Shown here in pieces: positions 1-12,465 of a DNA stretch of 64,000 bases. The translations under genes were made by a program, and so were the position numbers. Each line of letters opens with the position of its first letter. Position 1 is the first letter of the stretch. The notes under the pieces were generated by a model. It searched no databases, was not told the DNA's origin, and saw only the letters and a list, made by a program, of their open reading frames with translations. Source of the DNA: Nipponacmea schrenckii (Eukaryota; Mollusca; Gastropoda; Lottiidae); assembly GCA_030562195.1 (NCBI GenBank), contig CM060201.1, forward strand, positions 23,976,067 to 24,040,066. The letters are read 5' to 3'.

Positions 1-925
1 AACTTTTCAGTAGACATAATGAACTGTTCAACTGGGTTTCATTGAACTGTTCAATTGATATGTAATGATTTATTCAAAATAATTGTAATGAATTTACAAT
101 AGATATATGAACTGTCCGAAAAAAGAAACGTTCGTAAGAGTTGTAATAGACTGTTCGATAGATTTGAAATGGACTGTTCGTTAGAGTTGAAATAGACTGC
201 TCATTAGAGTTGAAATGGACTGTTCAATAGAGTTGATATAGACTGTTCGTTAGAGTTGATATAGACCGTTCAATAGAGTTGATATAGACTGTTCGTTAGA
301 GTTGATATAGACCGTTCAGTAGAGTTGAAATAGACTGTTCGTTAGAGTTGATATAGACCGTTCAATAGAGTTGATATAGACTGTTCGTTAGAGTTGATAT
401 AGACCGTTCAATAGAGTTGATATAGACTGTTCGTTAGAGTTGATATAGACCGTTCAATAGAGTTGAAATAGACTGTTCGTTAGAGTTGATATAGACCGTT
501 CAATAGAGTTGAAATAGACTGTTCGTTAGAGTTGATATAGACCGTTCAATAGAGTTGAAATAAACTGTTCGTTAGAGTTTATATAGACCGTTTAATAGAG
601 TTGAAATGGACTGTTCAATAGAGTTGTAATGGACTGTTCATTAGAGTTGAAATGAACTGTTCAATAGAATTGTTCAAAAGATTTGTAATGAACTGTTCAA
701 TAAAATTGTTCAAAAAATTTGTAATGAACTGTTCAATAGAATTGTTCAATAGAGTTGTAATGAACTGTTCAATAGAGTTGAAATGAGCTGTTCAATAGAG
801 TTGAAATGAACTGTTCAATAGAATTATTTAATAGAGTTGTAATGAATTGTTCAGTATTATTATTTAATAGAGTTGTAATGAACTGTTCAATAGAGTTGTA
901 ATGAATTGTTCAATAGAGTTTAAAT
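1..925. repeat. 24-bp minisatellite, continues off the left edge
   Basis: Tandem copies of a unit of the form AGTTGAAATAGACTGTTCGT plus TAGA run from the window edge to about 925, roughly 38 copies. Between about 230 and 600 alternate units differ (GACTGTTCGT against GACCGTTCAA), so a 48-bp dimer is the repeating block there. Copies decay and gain short insertions from about 650 onward. No coding potential seen. Confidence 0.93.
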
Positions 926-1949
926 GAACTCGATCCCAAAAATCTAATGAAAATGAAATGTTGTGATGAACAGTTCATACAAAACGAAATGCATGTCGAT
1001 GTTATTTGAGCAGCAGTTGACATTTGAAAAGATAGTACAAGTATATTTATTTAGTTTTTACATTTAACTAAAATACACGAAACACCATAAGAAACTTGTT
1101 TGGCTTTGATGGGCAGGCTTAAATCCGGTATGTAAGAAATTTACTGGAAGCCTAAATATTTAGCGTTGTATTAAAGAAAATTGTAAAATGAACACAAGAA
1201 ACGTGATGATAGGGACTAAAAACTCAAAGACCCAACATCCAGTTTGTTTTGATACTACTTTCCAACTATTAAGATCCACTCAGGTAAGTAAAACTCTTTT
1301 ATTGTGTAGTAAAGGTTTTCTTTCTGAAAAGGGTACGGGAATGCAAAGGATTACAAAAGGCTACAAAGTGTTACAGTATAGTATTAAATTCGTGTACATA
1401 TCCAAACGTTGCTATAGGAACATGAAATAACATCGGGTTTATGAATTTAATAATCATCATTATTATCCTATGTTATATCCGACTGTCAGTGTTAATTCGC
1501 TTTTCTATGACATCATAGGTCTAAATTAATTAAATATTACACAAATAATTAGCGTTTAGATGAATAAACTGTATAATTGTCATAACTAATATATTAATTA
1601 ATTCTTAATTAGGTTTTATTAGCACAGCCAGGATATTTTAACTTTAACAGGCCCCTATGAGGTAAAAATTTAAATCGTCATGTTAATGTGGTATATCTAT
1701 CCACTAGAACGTTACAGTCCATATTTCATTTTATTTATCCAAGTACAACCTCTAAGCGCTTAAACTTGCTATAGGGCAAGAAGGTTTATCGCTATTTGAC
1801 TAGCCTAGAATTGACCGTTAAGAATCAAATGTAGTTACTAAGATTAAGATAATTATACAACTGAGTGATATCAGACTTATTTTTTTTTTTTTTTTAAATC
1901 TATTCAAAATTTGCAAATATTTTTTTTTTATTTTTTGTTTTTTAAATGT
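926..1949. other. Intergenic, no gene seen
   Basis: AT-rich sequence after the satellite. A short open stretch at 1188-1430 has no recognisable similarity, no convincing splice partner and unremarkable composition, so it is not called. Nothing else recognisable. Confidence 0.6.
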
Positions 1950-2120
1950 ATTGCCCCATGGGCTGAATGTGAGACAGGACCATGTCCTTGTGTATTGAAC
2001 CTTATTCTGACCCATGTAAAATAAAGAGCCTATGTTTGTCTCCATTGGCTGAATGCTAGACAGGACCATGTCCTTGTGTATTGGATCTAATTCTGATCTA
2101 TGTGAAATACAGAGTTTATT
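1950..2120. repeat. About 80-bp repeat, two copies (ACAGGACCATGTCCTTGTGT family)
   Basis: Two adjacent copies of a unit holding GGCTGAATG, ACAGGACCATGTCCTTGTGT, ATTCTGA and a CCATGTAAAATA-like end. The same unit recurs at 26940-27130, and degraded pieces lie at 29880-30080. This is a dispersed short tandem family of unknown class. Confidence 0.8.
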
Positions 2121-2549
2121 ATTATATCATTACTATTATCTATATGGTTCTAGAAACAAGCCGAAGCTTATATAAATCCATCACCATTTAAACTATAAAA
2201 TACAATTGATATAAATATCAGATTTAATGTCCTACTAATAAGTTTAACTGTCGACACTGTGGAAAAGAGGACGGCTCTCATCTTCCCTCCGTTATCCATC
2301 AGTATTTTCATAATATTATGAAATAGCTAAACTTCCATTTTACATGGAACGTATACAAATTTGGGATAGTTATTCATCCTTTGTATAAAAAATGTACGAT
2401 GAAGTCTATTCTGTTCGATATAAGGGACACAACTCTTACATACAATTCAGCGTTTTACACTGCATTATGATTTTATTCCATTTGTCAAAATATTAAAAGG
2501 CTTGGAAAAGAATTTCAGTATTGCATAATGGGTTGATGGGGGGGGGGGG

Positions 2550-2705
2550 GTGGAATACTGCGTCTTAGAATGAACATAGAACTTGGACAATAAGAAAATG
2601 TTCATCAATAGAGAAAATCCAAAATACGGGGGTTTTATTACTTTATGATACCAGGTAAGTTCACTGATGAATATATACTCATATTGAGAATTAAAATTAG
2701 ATGAT
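2550..2705. mobile_element. MITE fragment (TTAA / GGGATACTGCGTCTTAGAATG family)
   Basis: Begins with GGAATACTGCGTCTTAGAAT and contains the family hallmark TTTATGATACCAGGTAAGTT followed by CACTGATGAATATATACTC. It is shorter than the roughly 290-340-bp copies at 45960-46300 and 50533-50826, so it looks internally deleted. A run of G lies just upstream at 2540-2550. Confidence 0.7.
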
Positions 2706-4030
2706 TCTGTGCTATGTTGGTGTGGTTGTTGATAAATCTTGAGATCTGGTCGGGTCGAATGACATGACGGTGAAAATCGACTCTGAATGGTGTGGCGTAA
2801 GTGTGTTATGAGTTACTCGATCTTCTTCATTCTTCCAAACTGGTTCTGATCATGGTTATTCCTGTTGATTGGTATTCGAATGGTAGTTGTTGGTTATGAT
2901 TGGTCTGCTCTGGTTTGCTTTGTCTAACCTCCAGCACAGGTGGCATTGGTTATTTGTCCAATCCGAACGACTGGGTAGTCTTCAATCTCAAGTCTACTGA
3001 CCACCTGCATCGTTGACAAGGGGAAACCCAGTTGATTAATCGGAGGTGTTAATACGCCCTATGATTGAACAGGGTAGCTTTAGGTCCACGGGTAAAGATC
3101 TTCACCCACCACCCGGGGTCTAGATGTGATAAATAACACTGTCAGGTCACACATGTAGCTGCATGTTAAAAATTCGTATCATTGTGTAAACAAAGACATA
3201 ACATGCAGTTAAATTCTATTTACTTTAGGTGATAACTAACATGTATGTAAAGCATTCGAAATAAATATATCACGTGACTTTTATGGTAATTAGAATGCTT
3301 TGACGCCGTACAATCTAACTTTAAACTTCATTGTTGGGTTACATAATAGACTTGAAAAGTTGAATCGAAATTTGCTATGAAGTATTCAAAAGCTTCTCCA
3401 AGTAGATAAGTACATGTATATATAAGAAAGGGCAGATTAAAACGGTTGTTGTGAAATGCCGAATTAACATGCCTTCACTGTTATATATGGCTTATCCTTT
3501 TAAACTTCCGCCTATTTTAAAATTTCGCCCAAACTTACATACATAAGTCAAATCATTTGATATATAAAATGTATTTGTCGTTTCAGACTTGATGTTCGCT
3601 GTCAATTAAATACGAAAAGAGTCACAACCTTTGGCCACTTGCATTATTGTATTCAATGTAGACGAACGCTATACGTCTGTGTTTATTCTAAACGCCCACG
3701 GGTAATTGAAAATAATTAATAAAAATTCAAACGACCATGTATCTATAATTCATGCATTATGTCAACAAACTATAAAATAAAAAAACTTGAAGTAGTTATG
3801 TTTTGAAAGTTTTTTGTCTAGTCAATAGGGCACTTTATGCTCACCCGATCGAAATATTGTGGAGGTGCACTGTTTGAAAAGCACATTAGGATTACCGTCT
3901 TTCACTGGATAAGGATATACTTATAAGGTAATTACAGTAGATGAATTTCAATCGAAAGTTTGTAGGTATATCACTTTAGGAAGGTTTCGTCAACTTCGTG
4001 AAGGGGTAAGCATTCTCAATTACTTTTAGA
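2706..4030. other. Intergenic, no gene seen
   Basis: A more GC-balanced block at about 2730-3150 differs in composition from its surroundings, with short inverted segments such as GGGTAAAGATCTTCACCC near 3090. It may be an old transposon fragment but matches no family I recognise. The rest is AT-rich and featureless. Confidence 0.5.
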
Positions 4031-4039
4031 CCTATATTT

Positions 4040-4190
4040 TATAATGAATAATGAACATAGTTTTTATGGTATACTACTCCAGCCTCAATTTAATAATAAT
4101 AATACACAACGTTTCAACATTCAGTCTTGTTATTGTTATTAAATTGACGAGTAGTATACCATAAAAACTGTGTTCATAATTCATGTGTTT
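4040..4190. mobile_element. Foldback (long inverted repeat) element
   Basis: A left arm with GAACATAGTTTTTATGGTAT near 4052 pairs with a right arm ending ATAAAAACTGTGTTCAT near 4178. The outer stem is about 35 bp with two mismatches. Pairing resumes inward between CAATTTAATAATAAT and ATTGTTATTAAATTG. The same terminal core (GAACACA, TTTTATGGTA) recurs in the foldback at 55690-55815. A non-autonomous DNA element is the likely class; no coding sequence lies inside. Confidence 0.75.
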
Positions 4191-4534
4191 CCTACCCCTA
4201 AATGTCGCTAAAGGATTATTTTTTTTTTTTTAATAGTGATTTCGTTTTAACATTACGTTCCAACGCCTCATGTACTTTTTTTGAAATCAGACTTTGATTA
4301 TCATAGGCTACTTCAAATTTGGGATGAGTGTTCAGTTATACTGTAATAAAGGCCAGAAGCTACCTGGTGGGCCAGGGGGTAGAGGCGGTAATGCCACCCC
4401 GAAAGAATGGATTGCTCTGCAGAAAAAAAGAGAGTCAACGACCGATAAATCTCATTACCGCAAATTAACACCATCTAATTAATTACTTACTCCTCCGAAC
4501 ATTCCAGTCTAAATACGGACTTTCCCCGGTGGAA

Positions 4535-4855
4535 AGGTATCCAATGTGGCTCAGTAACTTAAACGCTTGCTAGCTAACCCGGGGGTCAAGGATTTAATTC
4601 CGGCAAAGGTTGAGATGAACCATGGTAGTGATGCAGGTCGGAGGGACTGACATGGAAAAAGCATCTTGTCGTATGGATGGGACAATAAGCCGAGGCCCCG
4701 TGTACTACGTTAAAGATTCCTCGACATTTGAGGGTAGACATGGGCCGCATTCCTAGCAAAATTCCCCTCAATGTGCACTGCATAGCTCTTAAGGTACAGA
4801 AGAGTATAGACGTAAAACTCCACCCATTTCATTTCATTTGCTTCTGTTGAAGAAT
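4535..4855 (+). mobile_element. tRNA-derived SINE, family 1
   Basis: The head TGTGGCTCAGTAACTTAAACG looks like a tRNA A box, and GGTCAAGGATTTAATTCCGG like a degraded B box. The body has GATGCAGGTCGGAGGGACTG and CCTCGACATTTGAGG. The tail is AGACGTAAAACTCCACCCA followed by a TTTCATTTCATTT end. More than a dozen copies lie in the window on both strands; this is one of the longer ones. Confidence 0.82.
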
Positions 4856-7005
4856 ATCTTAAGTCGCATATTCGGACAATGAAAATTCCTTTTAGACGAA
4901 ATGACCCTTCAACTCATTTATCTACTTTCATGTGAAATGTTAAGATAAAGACATACAGACAATAGAAATAATGCGTGTCATTTGTATAGTTTTAATATAG
5001 CTTATAATGATTTCTCACCATCATGAAGATATTAAGAGAGACACCCAAGATATATTACATTTCAAACATTTCAGGTTCAATATTATTTCCTAATGTGTTA
5101 CATATTCAAGATGTTTTTTTGTTTTCAAGATTTTAAAGTTGCAGTTACACCATCAAAAGTAACCAAGTATATCACGAAAAATTTGCATATCAAAGAAGTT
5201 AGGTAAAATTCGATTTATTATGAAAAAAAGAAATGTTTTGTTGTTTATACGCTCTTGTAAAGACACATGCACTAGCGGGAGAAGTAAATAATATCATAGG
5301 CACACACGCGCACATGCACACACGCACCAATCAAAACAAACGTCATTTGTTCTAGTAACGTCAATACAAGAATCCCGAAATAGAAAGTTTGAAATCAGAT
5401 TCCACAATTTGAATTTGCCTTTATCAGTTTGCCTCTGATAAGTTTTAAGAAGACGACTTGGGGTATATAGTAGGGTATTAAATAGAGCGAATTTTGGTTC
5501 GAGCAAAACTTCTATGTGTATAACCCATTCATCCAAATCAAACTGTTGACCCATCCAAGAAAACAATGTAAAGCTCTAGAAAAAATTGTTTATTACGTCA
5601 ACAATATTGTGCTCTGGGCGTGTTGGATATATACCGTATTCACTGACAAAAATAATTTTCATTCGAAATATCTTCGTTCAGTTTTAGATTTTTAAGCTGT
5701 ATCTAATTTATATCATTTCATTCGACGTATTGAAGCCCACATTTGAAGTTCTACTAAGTCTACGTTATTTGTATTTCTTCCTACAGAGAGAATCTGGCGT
5801 CTGGTTTGTCCACAATTAAACAGAATCGTAGACTTCAGACGGAAGTAATTAGTTGTAGCCTACCCGTCGTTACAGCAATCCCCATAGCATGGCATGTTAA
5901 TGTCAGTCTCGCATTTGTATTTAATTGTGGACTAACTTGAGTTCGGATTTTAGTTATGAAAAGCGATATCAATAGTTTTAAAAAGAATAAATAAATTCAT
6001 TAAGAAAAATAAACATAAAGACGACAAAGGTGATTTTATTTCGGATTTTCGATTTTCAAATTTCTAAAAGAAAGCTTGCCTCTTTAACTTTTCAACTTGA
6101 AGTTAATGTCACCGTGCAGTGGAAGTCCTATCTTATTACTGGCATGTACATACCACACCTCTCTTAGTATTTGTTTTCAAATACTTTAAATTAAAGACAA
6201 GTGGAAAGACTGATAAAGAAAGGGATAGGTTAATATCGCGAAGAATAGACAGCGCAATGGTGCAAAGGATGGTACCACAACAACCTATCACCCCCAAAAA
6301 AAAAAAATTTCGTGCTACTAATTTATTTCATATAAATTGGATTGAAACTAGTTAAAAATTCTTGGTAACACCATCATTGGGGAATCAGCCCCCCCCCATC
6401 CTTTTTTCGTGAGGTTCGTTTCAAGGTCGTTTTGTTGGTGACGTGCTACAAACTTGCCCGAGAGACTTGTCCAACTTTTTGCATGTCTCGTAGTTTAATT
6501 ATTCCTAAAAACATCCTCTCTTTAAGATCAAAATGTTTTCTGTAAATATTTTCTAAAATACATCCCAAGGGCTCCAATATTTGCATAAAGAGTATACACA
6601 CAACTTCGCACTTCTGGTCATAGGGCCCTTATTCACAACACTATGTTTTATTAGCATTATATCTTCTTTCATGTTATAACCCTTCTTTATTGCCCTTCAT
6701 TCACACAAAAACCTCGTTGTATATACTTGTTGAAATCAATATAACGCGACTTGAGCTACCCGCTTGAATATCTAACAAATAGATAAATATATGTATAGAA
6801 ATTAAAGCCTGCACGTGTTCTAAAATGTCGTCTGCTAAGTTGATGTTAATGCGCATGTCAGGTGGAGTAATATGGATAAATGGATCAATAGGTTTGTATA
6901 AAAGGGAAATCTGTAACCAAGCAAAGCGGTCATTATCTTGCATTCTACTTTAAGCCGATTTAGAATGAAAATTACATGAATTTCTTTTGTTTCTTTACTT
7001 ATAGA
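4856..7005. other. Gene-poor region, probably intron or upstream DNA of the next gene
   Basis: Holds an alternating CA tract near 5300-5325 and short homopolymers at 6292-6307 and 6391-6398. Several short open frames (for example 5294-5566 and 6119-6355) lack recognisable similarity. Earlier exons of the gene whose last exon begins at 7006 would have to lie here or further left; none could be identified. Confidence 0.5.
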
Positions 7006-7740
7006 TTGTAGGCGATAATTTGGATTTTCACTTACGTCTGAATGACATCGTCACTGAAGCGAATCATAAACCGGTTTTACGAGGACGTAAGGAATTAGCA
7101 ATCAACACGACAGGTTTGAATACGTTTGGTGGTTGGGCAAACACTACTTCTAGTGAAAATGTTCCCGGTACAAATATCGGAGACAGTGTCAGTTGTGCAG
7201 TTACCGAACTACGAGGAAAGGACAGTGTCGAGCGCCGTGGATATTCTGTCTATGCAGAGGTTCAACGAGAAAGTGAACTTGGAACCAACGTTGGCTCCGG
7301 TACATTTTGCAGACACGATGATTTGTTACAAAGATTCCACGCGGAAGAGATTTGTGAGTAAAACTTATTACGAACCACGTGTGAAACCGCGACAGTTTTC
7401 TAACACTATTTTTATTTACCCAAAACGACCGGAAAAATCGTTTGTGTCTGTTTTGGATTATCATATGGATGAATGTAGACACTGGTTTAAAACTTGTGTG
7501 GAGTTTAAAGCCAAAACATACACGACTACAAAGGTAGATATTTTAAATAACAGTCGGGAGAATCTTTTAGTGAATGGACTTTCCGTGGACTCCGTGAAAC
7601 CAGGCCCTGGGGCCACTTCCATGCTGCTTCCCCTATACCCCCCTAAGAAAGACTCGGTTGATGATGAGATAAAAATGAAAGTTCATTTAAAACATCCGGA
7701 TATCAATATGAATGATAGGATACAGGTGAAGGGGTATTGA
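7006..7740 (+). CDS. Terminal exon of an unrecognised protein, two overlapping open frames
   Basis: A pyrimidine-rich tract ending TTTACTTATAG at 7005 looks like a 3' splice site. One frame is open from there to a stop at 7359-7361. A second frame, offset by one, opens at about 7120 and runs to TGA at 7738-7740, giving about 204 residues that end IQVKGY. The second frame has the more protein-like composition: basic and aromatic, with SKTYYEPRVKPRQFSNTIF near its middle and a PGPGATS turn near its end. No signal peptide, transmembrane segment or family motif was recognised. A single coding path would need a frame change between about 7120 and 7200, so the sequence may carry an indel or the gene may be damaged. 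Polyadenylation-like AATAAA motifs at about 8042 and 8063 fit a 3' UTR. Confidence 0.5.
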
Positions 7741-9085
7741 ACACAATTGTGAATTTGTGCATAATAATCATTTATATACGCTGTCAGTGTTTTATGGAGG
7801 GGATTTAAATCAAGGCCTATACATCTTTTACCTATCTTTGTGCCAGTAATGGAATGGATTCTTGTCTCGTTGCGTCTTGGAACTGACTGGAACGCCGTGG
7901 TGAAAATCTTATCACATAACGTCCTTAGCAAACTGGAACGCAATATTCCCTGTTGAACAATATATGTGCCATTGTTAATCCGTGATGGAGGTCTTCTTGG
8001 AGGTCAGCCCGGATCCATAGTGCCATCTAACTGTTTGTGTAAATAAAGGACCGTAGTTAACTAAATAAAGGCCTAATTAATTACATTATAGATAGCCTAT
8101 AAATAATAAATGATTGAACGCTGTATTGGTTGATAACATTGAAAGATCGATGATGATAATAATAATAACACGTGTTACCGGTATTATTGATTTGGTTGTT
8201 ATCAATGAATGACCTTTGTGGGTTTTTTCTCTTCCAAGAGCTGCGTATGGAGCTGAGGGCTAGTACCTGCATTGAAAGTCAAGTCAAAAGAGGGGCTAGA
8301 TATGTTGCTGGTGTTGGTTTGTGCTATTCGAGCACATTGTGTCGTGGGTAGACATGGTTTCAGCACTTCTGTCAGACATCCATCCATAACAAGACGAGGA
8401 CATCCATTCGGATACATGAATTGGAGGCATCCACCGTGAACACTTTCCAAGAAGGTATTGAGCGGGGATTAAGGCAGCATGTGTTATTGCTCTAAATCTG
8501 CGAATCGATTAAATTGGCAGCATCTGTTGCAGATATCGATTTGTAAGCTGTCGTCTTGCATTCTAAAGGGATTTTAAAGATAACTTTGTTTCATGCTTTA
8601 TACGCGTTTCTTTATCATACTTTACAGACTGCAAAATACTCTCAGAAAACACTTTATAAAGGGGACTAACGTTTGTGGATGAAAGCTTTCTCCCTCTCTA
8701 CGCAAATCACACCATGGAACATGGAATTCAGGCCACAGTTTATCACCAGCTGGACGTATGCTATTTCCGGTTATTACCATAAAATAATGTCAATTCAATT
8801 TTCAAATTAACATAATAGAATGACATTTACTCCATATTTACCATCAAATTTAAACTATTTCACGAGCTGAATTTCATATATTTATGACTGTGTGAGTTCT
8901 ACACTAGATCTATATATATACATGTATATAGTCAGTGTATTTTTTTAGGTAATGTTTAACTACCAAACAGATCTTGATTTCGGATATTAGAATGATCGGC
9001 CATCCCATGATGTAGGGTCTAGTACGATTGTTGATAGGCATGGGTTTCTAAGGTTACTGAAATTAAACAGATACTGACTTGTTTT
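7741..9085. other. Likely 3' UTR, then intergenic
   Basis: Two AATAAA motifs at about 8042 and 8063 probably end the transcript from 7006-7740. Beyond that, a cysteine-containing open frame on the minus strand (8202-8450) has no splice context that makes it convincing. A TATATATACATGTATATA stretch lies near 8910. Confidence 0.5.
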
Positions 9086-9087
9086 TT

Positions 9088-9362
9088 TATAGTGATACTG
9101 TGTTTTAAAATTGACATAAAATTTACGTTCTCAAGAATGGTCAATATGAGTTTATATTCATCCGTGAACTGACCTCTTGTCAAAAAGTAACAGGATCTCT
9201 TAATATCTGGAAAACTCACAAAACTACGTAATTATTGAAAACGTCTTATCTAAATATTTATTGGATTATATAAGGATTCTGTTACGTTATTTATAGCAGC
9301 AGGTATATCTACTGATGAAAAAATATGCTTACAATTTTATGTTCATTCTAAGAGTCAGTAAG
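9088..9362. mobile_element. MITE (TTAA / GATACTG-TCTTAGAATG family)
   Basis: Inverted ends GATACTGTGTTTTAAAATTG at the left and TTCATTCTAAGAGTCAGTA at the right enclose the family body, with TCAAGAATGGTCAATATGAG, GGATTCTGTTACGTTATTTA and GTATATCTACTGATGA. Length is about 275 bp. Other copies lie at 41058-41530, 43138-43475, 45960-46300, 50533-50826 and 60735-61017. Confidence 0.8.
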
Positions 9363-12329
9363 TAATGACTATTGTTCGGGTTTGTTAATATGCATAATTT
9401 TGTTTGTCATGGATACCTTGATATGAACGGGCTGCTACAGGACAAAAAAAAATAAAAAAGTAAGAAAAAATATACAACACTGACATGCAATTAATCCTTG
9501 GAGATTTGGATTCATTTTTATCATTTATCATAAACAGATCAAAGGGACACTTAATCTGTTTTTTTTACAAAAGACGCAAGATATTTTTTATGTGAATAGA
9601 TAATACAGTTTGTTATGACGAGATGGACCTGAAGTTAAAAGGTCAACCGGTATATGTTGTGTTATGTATGTTTAATATTAATATTGTTATATATGATAAA
9701 ATATGGTTTATATTTAAATGTTTTGTTTGTTGTAATGGTTCAGCGAGTTAAAGACTAACTCAATCACATTAACATCAGGGAATTTAGATAAGGTAGTTTT
9801 TTCCGATTTTCAATTTTCCAGCCTCCACCCCTCTCTTACAGCGATATGTGATCTTATTGGGGATTGGGACAAAGCGCTCTAGGGGCTAATAAACTATTCT
9901 ACCTATTCTGAAAGCTAGGACTTTATTCTATTTGGGAGCTTCATATCGTGACATAAAAATTCAGACATAATTCTAGTTTGCACGTAAATGATATAGCCGA
10001 TTGTTTGTAAGTGTTAAAAACAAGTTATATTATACTTTTTTTAAACTGATATACATGTGTGTTATTGGTTATTGCCCCAGGCTCGTAATGTGTGCACATT
10101 TTCTAACAAACTTGTACATCACAAAAACAAATTAGAACACTATAATTTGCGAAAAAAAATCAAGTTTGAATATTGAATTTAGGAGCTTTTGAAAGATATA
10201 TCAGCTACTGAGTGTGGTAAATTGGCAATTACCACGCACGCATTCTTTAAACAAACATCTACTTTGAAAGTCTGTTTCAGCCTCAACGAGTCGTTTGAAA
10301 ATAAGATGCTACAATGTTTGTGTCTTGATATATGTAAATGCCTTTAGAACTAGCCTACTAAAAATACCCTGAAGTACTTTGAATTCATCTACATATATAC
10401 ACGTAGGGCCTATGCCTTTTCTTTATATACATGACAGAGTCAATGAACAACGAGTCGTCCTTTTAACTTTCAAACGCTAGGCTAAGCAGCCACGTCGCCA
10501 GGACGTAATTGGTACTGGTTCTCCCCCTCTCCCACCGAGATATTTTGAAAACAAGATGCTCAGAGAACATATTGCTTTCGATTCTGAGGCACCAATTCCC
10601 AATTAAATGTTGATCTATTTGAGTTATTTGTAAATTCATCAATGTCTTCTAAAATTTTGATAGAGGACAATTGGTGGAGCTTAATTCTCACAAGCTTAGC
10701 TAAACAAAAACCCCGTTTCTGAGACCAAGATACGATTGGTGTCAGTGAATGCGTACCTGTCCCTTTAAATTATACCTGAGCCATCACCAGCATAATTAGG
10801 TCACCTTTCGTAAATTATAAATAAATGTTGTTTATCCTGATATATATCATCTTTTTGACACGAGATTTAACCTGGAATGTTGAACCAATGTATTTGAATT
10901 AACTTCTTACTTTAAAGGAGCCGATTTGCGTTACGTTACACTTACTGAACCGTAGGCCTACAGTAGAACCTGTATTCAGAGACCGCTGAAGGGAATTTTT
11001 AAAAAAAAACTGTCCCTTAATGAAGGTAGTCTGTTATGAGATGATGGGGTTAACTGCTGGACCATTTTGTTTGGAAGGAATAAAGAAGCTTAGCTTAGCT
11101 AGTTAACACATTTATTTGATAATACATAATCATACCATAACATATAACATAACCAAGTCGTTCGGAAGTGCCATGTGATACGGGCAGTGACGTTCAAGGT
11201 CTTCGACAGTTGGAAAATCGTAAAAAGAGTGGGCCTACTATATGATACAATTATCATAACAGATTTCAATGGCGTGAAAGATCAACCATTTCAATAGCAA
11301 TAGGTCTACGTGTACAAACTTGAAATAAATTGAAAAGTTCATTGTGCCCTCACAATTGTTTGTTTCTCACCTAACCGTGTTGAATAATTCAATTGCTACT
11401 AGGTGTGTAAGAAAAAATTGTCGAATTGACAAAACAACCCATCCCTATATAGTAGTTGATTATGCACACTAACTTGTTGCACCTTGATCTAGACTTTCAG
11501 TGGCCTGATAAGCGTAGGCCTTAATCTCCAAGGCAGATAGCTTTGCCACCGATGTAAATCGTTCCGAAAAAAACAAAACTTTTAACTCTTTTTTAAAGGC
11601 ATTCTCCTAGTAGGCTACAATATGTAGGCACTAAGTTTCTTTCAGATTGGACTCAGAAATTAAGATTCAGAAAGCACGGATCTATGATGACGCTGTAGTA
11701 GATTCATGGCACAGGGAATTCACTGGAATATGGTTTTAGACTGCTGTGTACAAGGTTTTTCAGATAGTTTGCCCACTTCTGATAAATTATTTACCCTAAT
11801 GCAAATGACATATGCTTTTTATGGACCGAAAGCTGATTCATTCTCCCAGGGTGAAAACGATTAAGTCATTGTTTAAAAAAAAAACGAATTGATTATCCAA
11901 CCGGAAGTATTAAGCTTAGTTACAGTTATATCGACCAAACAAGGATTGTTTATGGTTTGATATTAGACGAATCGACCTATCTACACAAAGGTATCCATCT
12001 CCCCTCTTTCCTAAAGTAAAGCATTATGTTCATACAAATTACATAACAATATTTGTTAAAAATTTTTTAATCTCATTCAAACACAGAAAACAGAGAAGAA
12101 CTTTGGCAACACAAACAACAATCAATAATGGTGATAAAAATTAGGTTTTTGTCATGATTATTGACAAGGATAACAATTTCTTAGGATAAGAGATTGCAAG
12201 TAGATTCTCCAATAAGAAAAACATAAATGAGATTGCAATGAAATTAACTATTTAGAAATTGGATTAATGCAATAAAGCAACGATTTTTTGTTTTTTCTTT
12301 TTTTAAAAATTAAGACACTAAAAAAAAAA
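9363..12329. other. Intergenic; one pogo/Tigger-like fragment, otherwise nothing recognised
   Basis: CAGTAGAACCTGTATTCAGA at about 10960 followed by GACCGCTGAAGGG, and a related TCTTAATGAAGGGGTCTCTT stretch near 12680, resemble the CAGT-headed termini of pogo/Tigger DNA transposons. No transposase frame is visible. No convincing exon was found on either strand. Confidence 0.45.
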
Positions 12330-12465
12330 AACAAAAAAAACAAACAAACAAAAAAACAACACAACAAACAATAACAACACAACAAACAATAACAACACAA
12401 CAAACAACACAACAAACAACACAACACAACAAAACAACACAACAAACAATAACAACACTTATATA
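12318..12465. repeat. A/C-only low-complexity tract (AACAACAC-type)
   Basis: The plus strand is nearly pure A and C, with interlocked ACAACACAACAAACAATAAC units. Its complement reads as an artificial cysteine/leucine-rich open frame, which is not a gene. Confidence 0.9.

Noticed and set aside
1..925. CRISPR-like array of regular short repeats
   Set aside because: Units are contiguous with no unique spacers and the genome is eukaryotic; it is a minisatellite.
4294..4482. Plus-strand frame with a GGPGGRGGNATP stretch
   Set aside because: Only 62 codons, no splice partner, no recognisable homology, and composition driven by a short GC-rich patch.
5294..5566. Minus-strand frame of 90 codons
   Set aside because: Its end is the translation of a CA tract; no other support.
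8202..8450. Minus-strand cysteine-containing frame of 82 codons
   Set aside because: No family resemblance, no supported splice sites, and cysteine spacing unlike any domain I recognise.
12248..12445. Minus-strand Cys/Leu-rich frame
   Set aside because: Translation of an A/C-only low-complexity tract.
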